Below the pieces are notes generated by a model. That model saw nothing but the letters and a program-made list of their open reading frames with translations, searched no databases and was not told the DNA's origin. From contig JACMOG010000279.1 of NCBI GenBank assembly GCA_014378125.1, positions 1-9,216 of the forward strand: a DNA stretch of 9,216 bases, given 5' to 3'. Origin of the DNA: Vitreoscilla sp. GTDB taxonomy: Bacteria; Pseudomonadota; Gammaproteobacteria; Burkholderiales; Burkholderiaceae. The stretch's first letter is position 1, and each line of letters opens with the position of its first letter. Positions 5,666 to 9,216 of the stretch are shown one piece after another. The position numbers were made by a program, and so were the translations under genes.

Positions 5666-7068
5666 TGAACAGCATGAAAAATACGCCTGTCGCCCTCGCC
5701 GTCCTGTCCCTGTGCCTGCTCGGATCGGCCCGCGCCGCCGACGTCTCGCCCGATCTCGCCGACAAGCTCGCGCAGCAGATCGGCCAGATGCAGCAGCAGC
5801 TCGATTCGATGAAGCTGGAGCTCGCGCGCGTGAAGGCGCAGAACGACGCGCTCGCCGCCGCGGAGGCGAGGGCCGCCGCCGTGCCCGCGCCCGTCGTCGC
5901 CGCGGCGCCGGCGCCGGCACCTGCACCTGCACCGACCAGCGGCATCTCGCCCAATCTCGGCCTGTGGGGCTACGGCGAGATCTACTACACCAACCCGACG
6001 CACGACCACAGCCTGGCCACGGCCGACCTGGCGCGCGCCGTGTTCGGCATCGGCTACAAGTTCGACGAGCGCACCAGCTTCAATTCCGAGTTCGAGGTGG
6101 AGCACGCGGTGGCCTCGGCCGACGACTCGGGCGAGTTCGAGGTGGAGCAGTTCTACATCGACCGCCAGCTCACCGACTCGATCAACGCCAGGATCGGGCT
6201 GTACCTGATGCCCGTGGGCCTCATCAACGAGCACCACGAGCCCACCGCCTTCTACGGCGTGCAGCGCAACTTCGTCGAGACGCTGATCATCCCCAGCACC
6301 TGGCGCGAAGGCGGCCTGGGCCTGCATGGCACCAGCGACCTCGGCCTCACCTGGGACGCCGGCGTCACCACCGGCCTGAACCTGTCCGGCTGGAACCCGA
6401 TGATCGAGGATCCGCAATACCGCACCGCGCTGGACCTGATCAACAGCGACTCCGCGCCGATGCAGGCCACGCACCAGGAGCTGCAGAACGCCAACGTGCA
6501 GCACCTGCAGGAATACGCCGCGCTGAACTACACCGGCATCCCGGGCCTGCTGCTGGGCGGCTTCGTGTCCACCGGCAAGATGGCCCTGCCGGTGGTGCCG
6601 GCCAACCTGCCGCAGACCCGCGCCACGCTGTGGGAGGTGCACGGCCGCTGGACGCCGGGCAACGCCGACATCTCGGCGGTGTACGCGCATGGCACGTTCT
6701 CCAACACCGCCACGTACAACCTCGACAACGCCGGCGCGTCCAATCCGCTGCCGTCGTCGTTCCTCGGCTACTACGTGCAGGGCGCGTACAAGGTGTGGGA
6801 GAGCGGCAGCTACAAGCTGAGCCCGTTCGTGCGCTGGGAGCACTACGACATGGGCGCCAGCTACGCCGGCATCGCCCCCGGCTTCAGCCCGGTGCCCACC
6901 GGCCTCGCCTCCGACGGCAAGGCCTGGCCGCAGCCGCACGACCGCGTGTGGACGGCCGGCGCCAACTTCTACCTGAACCCGAACGTGGTGCTCAAGGCCG
7001 ACTACCAGCGCTTCAGCACCAACACCGACCTGACGCGCTTGGACCTGGGGCTGGGCATCGCTTTCTGA
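5665..7068 (+). CDS. Outer-membrane porin-like beta-barrel protein with N-terminal coiled coil
   Basis: A 467-residue outer-membrane protein. Residues 1-24 are a Sec signal peptide (cleavage after ARA). Residues 35-63 form a clear heptad coiled coil (L35, I39, M42, L46, M49, L53, V56, N60, L63), as in trimeric porins with a periplasmic stalk. An Ala/Pro linker follows (73-90). From about 94 to the end there are alternating hydrophobic/polar strands rich in Tyr, Trp and Gly (for example LWGYGEIYY, NSEFEVEH, SPFVRWEHYD, LKADYQRFS), ending LDLGLGIAF; the terminal Phe is the classic signal for barrel assembly. The nearest known types are phosphate-selective OprO/OprP-like or other anion/carbohydrate porins, but the specificity is not readable. 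The ATG at 5665 overlaps the upstream TGA (TGATG), implying coupled translation and a shared role with the di-heme lipoprotein. A second Met at residue 4 is an alternative start. Confidence 0.85.
   Translation: MNSMKNTPVALAVLSLCLLGSARAADVSPDLADKLAQQIGQMQQQLDSMKLELARVKAQNDALAAAEARAAAVPAPVVAAAPAPAPAPAPTSGISPNLGLWGYGEIYYTNPTHDHSLATADLARAVFGIGYKFDERTSFNSEFEVEHAVASADDSGEFEVEQFYIDRQLTDSINARIGLYLMPVGLINEHHEPTAFYGVQRNFVETLIIPSTWREGGLGLHGTSDLGLTWDAGVTTGLNLSGWNPMIEDPQYRTALDLINSDSAPMQATHQELQNANVQHLQEYAALNYTGIPGLLLGGFVSTGKMALPVVPANLPQTRATLWEVHGRWTPGNADISAVYAHGTFSNTATYNLDNAGASNPLPSSFLGYYVQGAYKVWESGSYKLSPFVRWEHYDMGASYAGIAPGFSPVPTGLASDGKAWPQPHDRVWTAGANFYLNPNVVLKADYQRFSTNTDLTRLDLGLGIAF
5905..5934 (+). repeat. 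Five in-frame GCN-CCN hexamers (Ala-Pro linker)
   Basis: Five consecutive Ala-Pro codon pairs (GCGCCG twice, GCACCT twice, GCACCG once) encode the linker between the coiled coil and the barrel of the porin-like protein. The units are nearly identical, so the copy number could vary by slippage without breaking the frame, changing the distance between the stalk and the barrel. Confidence 0.55.
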
Positions 7069-7069
7069 C

Positions 7070-7100
7070 AGGGGTCTGGCTCCGAAGGTGCCTGCCCCCT
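7070..7100. terminator. Imperfect hairpin between convergent genes (bidirectional terminator or dispersed repeat)
   Basis: AGGGGTCTGGCTCC (7070-7083) pairs with GGTGCCTGCCCCCT (7087-7100) at 11 of 14 positions around a GAA loop; the three mismatches are spaced through the stem. It begins two bases after the porin-gene stop and includes two bases of the kinase stop codon, filling the whole convergent gap. Without a T-run it is not a textbook intrinsic terminator, but the position suits a bidirectional one. Its GGGGTCTGGC/GCCTGCCCC look also resembles short palindromic repeats scattered through some GC-rich beta- and gammaproteobacterial genomes; that resemblance is from memory. Confidence 0.45.
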
Positions 7101-8664
7101 ACGGATACCCGGTGATGGCCCGAATGCGCGCATACAACGGCGCCAGCCGCGCGTACATCTTCTGGTACACCTGCCCATACAGCTCGTCGTACAGCGCCGC
7201 GTTGCGCGCGTCGGGCTGGAAGGTGCGCGACACGCGCGTCATCGCGCGCACGGCGGTGGGAAAGTCCGGATGCAGCCCCAGGCCCACCGCGCAGTCGATC
7301 GCCGCGCCCAGCCCGCTGGTCTCGTGCACGTGCGGCCGGCTGGCCGGCAGGCGGAAGATGTCGGCGGTGAGCTGCAGCGCCGCGTCGGACTGCGACCCGC
7401 CGCCCGACACGCGCAGCTCGGTCAGCGCCACGCCCGTCTTCTTCTCGATGCGCTCGCGGCCGTCGCGCAGCGCGTAGCCCAGGCCTTCGAGGATGGCGCG
7501 GTTTACGTGTGCCCGCGTGTGGGCTTCGCCGAAGCCGATGATGGCGCCCTTGGCGTCGGGGCCGGGATGGCGGATGCCGGGCGTCCAGTACGGCTGCAGC
7601 ACCAGGCCCAGCGAGCCCGGCGGCACCGCGGCCACCAGCTCGTCGAGCAGCGACTCCGGGGCCACGCCGCGCGCCTGCGCCTCGTTGCGTTCGCGGTCGC
7701 CGAACTGCTCCTTGAACCAGCGCACCATCCAGTAGCCGCGGAAGATCTGCACCTCGCTGTCGTAGTGGCCCGGCAGCGCGGCCGGATACGGCGGCACGAA
7801 CGACAGCGCCTCGGCGTATTTGGTGGTGCACACGTTGATGGTGGCGGTGGTGCCGTACGACACGCCGCCCACGTTCGGCTCGACGCAGCCGGAGCCCAGC
7901 ACCTCGCACGCCTTGTCCGCCGCGGCCGCGATCACCGGCGTGCCCGCCGGGATGCCCGTGGCCGTACTGGCCGCCGCGCTCACGCGGCCCAGCATCGAGC
8001 CCACCGGCCGCAGTTCGGGCAACTGCTCGCGGCGCACCGCCAGCGCCTGCCACTTCCAGTCGGACGGCTTCGCCCACGCGTGGGCCTTGAAGTCGAACGG
8101 CACGTAGCCCACCTGCGAGCCGATGGAATCGACGAACTCGCCGGTGAGCTTCCAGTTCAACAGGCCCGACAGCAGCAGCACCTTGTGCGTGCGCGCCCAG
8201 GCTTCGGGCTCGTTCTGCGCCCACCAATTCACCTCGGCCTCGCGCTGGAAGTAGCGCACCGTGTCGCCCACGCCGGCCAGGCGGAACGCGGCGCGCCATG
8301 CGGCGCTGATCCGGGGCACCTGCGTGGCCTTGCGCTGGTCGAGCCAGATCAGCGCGGGCAATGCGGCACGGCCCTGCGCGTCGATGGGCATGATGGTGCC
8401 GCGCTGCGTGGTCACCGTCACGCCGCGCACGGCGGCCGCCAGCTCGGGGCGGTCCAGCCACAGCTGGCGGCAGGCGCGGGCGCACGCGGCCCAGAAGCCC
8501 TCGACGTCGTGCGCCATCCAGCCGGGCTGCTCCACGACGTAGCCCTCGAGCGCCACCTGCGCCTTCGCCACCAGCTCGCCGCGCGGATCGAACAGCAGCG
8601 CGCGGGCGCTCTGGGTGCCGCAGTCGATGGACAGCAGCAGGTCGTCGGGCCGGGCAGTCGTCAT
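7099..8664 (-). CDS. FGGY-family carbohydrate kinase (glycerol/polyol or pentulose kinase-like)
   Basis: A 521-residue cytoplasmic sugar or polyol kinase. The N-terminal phosphate loop is SIDCGTQSARALLFD (12-26), where glycerol kinase usually has DQGTT. LIWLDQR (105-111) is the substrate-side motif. The catalytic base is most likely D250 in AAAADKACE, equivalent to the Asp of the GGGD/AGDQ motif in xylulokinase and glycerol kinase. The C-terminal ATP-binding block is VSGGGSQSDAAL (419-430) with SGLGAAIDCAVGLG (450-463). The length is typical for the superfamily (about 500). Its ATG overlaps the stop of the upstream GlpD-like gene (ATGA), so the two are translationally coupled; no separate strong ribosome-binding site is seen. 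That neighbour argues for a substrate whose phosphate is oxidised by a GlpD-type enzyme: glycerol, erythritol or a similar polyol. The motifs differ from housekeeping GlpK, so I do not assign glpK. Confidence 0.88.
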   Translation of the reverse strand: MTTARPDDLLLSIDCGTQSARALLFDPRGELVAKAQVALEGYVVEQPGWMAHDVEGFWAACARACRQLWLDRPELAAAVRGVTVTTQRGTIMPIDAQGRAALPALIWLDQRKATQVPRISAAWRAAFRLAGVGDTVRYFQREAEVNWWAQNEPEAWARTHKVLLLSGLLNWKLTGEFVDSIGSQVGYVPFDFKAHAWAKPSDWKWQALAVRREQLPELRPVGSMLGRVSAAASTATGIPAGTPVIAAAADKACEVLGSGCVEPNVGGVSYGTTATINVCTTKYAEALSFVPPYPAALPGHYDSEVQIFRGYWMVRWFKEQFGDRERNEAQARGVAPESLLDELVAAVPPGSLGLVLQPYWTPGIRHPGPDAKGAIIGFGEAHTRAHVNRAILEGLGYALRDGRERIEKKTGVALTELRVSGGGSQSDAALQLTADIFRLPASRPHVHETSGLGAAIDCAVGLGLHPDFPTAVRAMTRVSRTFQPDARNAALYDELYGQVYQKMYARLAPLYARIRAITGYP

Positions 8665-9216
8665 GGGGTGGGCACCGTGTAGCACTGGGCGACGATTCGA
8701 ACGTAGCGGTCGCGTTGGTCGCGCCATTCTCCGGCAGACCAGCCGAGCGCCTCGCGCGCCACCGGCTCCAGCCGCGGCAGCAGCGCCGCGGCGCCGTCCG
8801 GCAGCAGCAGGCCCAGGCGCGTGCGGCGCAGCAGCAGGTCGTCGAGGAAGCGCACCTGCTCGTGGCGCAGCGCCCAGTGCAGCTCGGCCCAGGGCGTGGT
8901 GGTGCCGGCGACGGCCTGCATGTCGGTGGGCGCCGACTCGCGCAGCAGCTCGCCGGCCTGTGCGCCGTATCGTCCCAGCAGGCGGTGGCGCAGGCCGTGC
9001 GGCAGTGCGAAGGCCGCGGTCGGTACCGGCTGCGGGGCGAAGATGGGATCGGCCATGCGGTAATCGAAGTCGGACGCGCTCAGCGTGGCGCTGGCGCTGG
9101 CACTGGCACTGAGGCCGGAGAGGTACGGCGCGGCGTGGCGCAGCGCGTCGAGCGCGTTCACGCGGAAGGTGGTGAGCTTGCCGCCGGTGACGGTGATCAG
9201 GCCGTGCTCGTCGCGC
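8661..9216 (-). CDS. glpD: GlpD-family FAD-dependent glycerol-3-phosphate dehydrogenase, C-terminal part
   Basis: Only the last 184 residues are in the window; the N-terminal FAD-binding fold lies beyond the right edge. The visible part opens with RDEHGLITVTGGKLTTFR, the conserved GlpD block that contacts FAD and substrate near the end of the catalytic domain. The C-terminal helical domain follows, with ELHWALRHEQVRFLDDLLLRRTRLG (the family's E-V-R-x-x-V-R-x-E ... L-x-D-x-L-x-R-R-T-R motif) and EALGW near the end. GlpD enzymes oxidise glycerol-3-phosphate to dihydroxyacetone phosphate at the inner membrane and reduce quinone. Between the two blocks is an unusual Ser-Ala repeat. It is co-directional with, and overlaps by 4 bases, the FGGY kinase. 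The symbol names the family: a paralogue acting on another polyol phosphate, as EryB does on erythritol phosphate, is possible. Confidence 0.85.
   Translation of the reverse strand, partial: RDEHGLITVTGGKLTTFRVNALDALRHAAPYLSGLSASASASATLSASDFDYRMADPIFAPQPVPTAAFALPHGLRHRLLGRYGAQAGELLRESAPTDMQAVAGTTTPWAELHWALRHEQVRFLDDLLLRRTRLGLLLPDGAAALLPRLEPVAREALGWSAGEWRDQRDRYVRIVAQCYTVPTP
9087..9110 (-). repeat. Four tandem hexamers encoding (Ser-Ala)4 in the GlpD-like protein
   Basis: On the plus strand the units read GGCGCT, GGCGCT, GGCACT, GGCACT; on the coding strand each is a Ser-Ala codon pair in frame. They insert SASASASA between the end of the catalytic block and the C-terminal domain. Any change of copy number keeps the frame, so this may be a length-variable linker. 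Confidence 0.7.

Noticed and set aside
4265..5932. Long minus-strand open frame (555 codons) opposite the di-heme peroxidase
   Set aside because: Low-complexity Arg/Gly/Val-rich translation, no start context or motif, and fully antisense to a gene with two heme motifs and a signal sequence.
7270..8682. Plus-strand open frame (470 codons) opposite the FGGY kinase
   Set aside because: His/Arg/Gln-rich shadow of the kinase with no recognisable domain; the kinase on the other strand has intact family motifs.
1..9216. CRISPR array, tRNA, rRNA, insertion sequence or prophage signature
   Set aside because: No regularly spaced repeats, no cloverleaf-like or rRNA sequence, and no transposase, integrase or phage structural motif was seen on either strand.

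Overview
The window is very GC-rich and densely coded, with strong G/C bias at third codon positions. This produces many long spurious ORFs on opposite strands. The high GC, the ModA subtype, the cytochrome c peroxidase/MauG-like subtype and a Fur-like operator fit a free-living, respiring betaproteobacterium, most likely Burkholderiales. That placement is inference: no rRNA or other marker gene is present.

Layout. (1) Positions 1-1338, minus strand: a two-gene unit of unknown function, a 296-residue lipoprotein followed after 10 bases by an Ala/Gly-rich protein with a hydrophobic tail that runs off the left edge. (2) Positions 1469-4018, plus strand: a complete molybdate ABC transporter operon, modA-modB-modC, divergent from the lipoprotein unit across a 130-bp gap. 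(3) Positions 4019-4243: a regulatory gap that is less GC-rich than the rest, holding a Fur-box-like dyad and a second small palindrome. (4) Positions 4244-7068, plus strand: a translationally coupled pair, a di-heme lipoprotein peroxidase of MauG type and an outer-membrane beta-barrel porin-like protein with an N-terminal coiled coil. (5) Positions 7070-7100: an imperfect hairpin where the plus and minus units converge. (6) Positions 7099-9216, minus strand: an FGGY-family carbohydrate kinase, with its start overlapping the end of a GlpD-family FAD-dependent glycerol-3-phosphate dehydrogenase that enters from the right edge.

How the genes work together. ModA captures molybdate in the periplasm, ModB forms the channel and ModC powers it; the C-terminal Mop domain of ModC can bind oxyanion. 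The GlpD-like enzyme and the FGGY kinase look like a two-step polyol module: phosphorylation of glycerol or a related polyol, then oxidation of the polyol phosphate at the membrane. The least conventional part is the di-heme lipoprotein plus porin pair behind a Fur-like operator. It suggests an iron-responsive redox function in the periplasm and outer membrane, and it is the best candidate here for an undescribed system.
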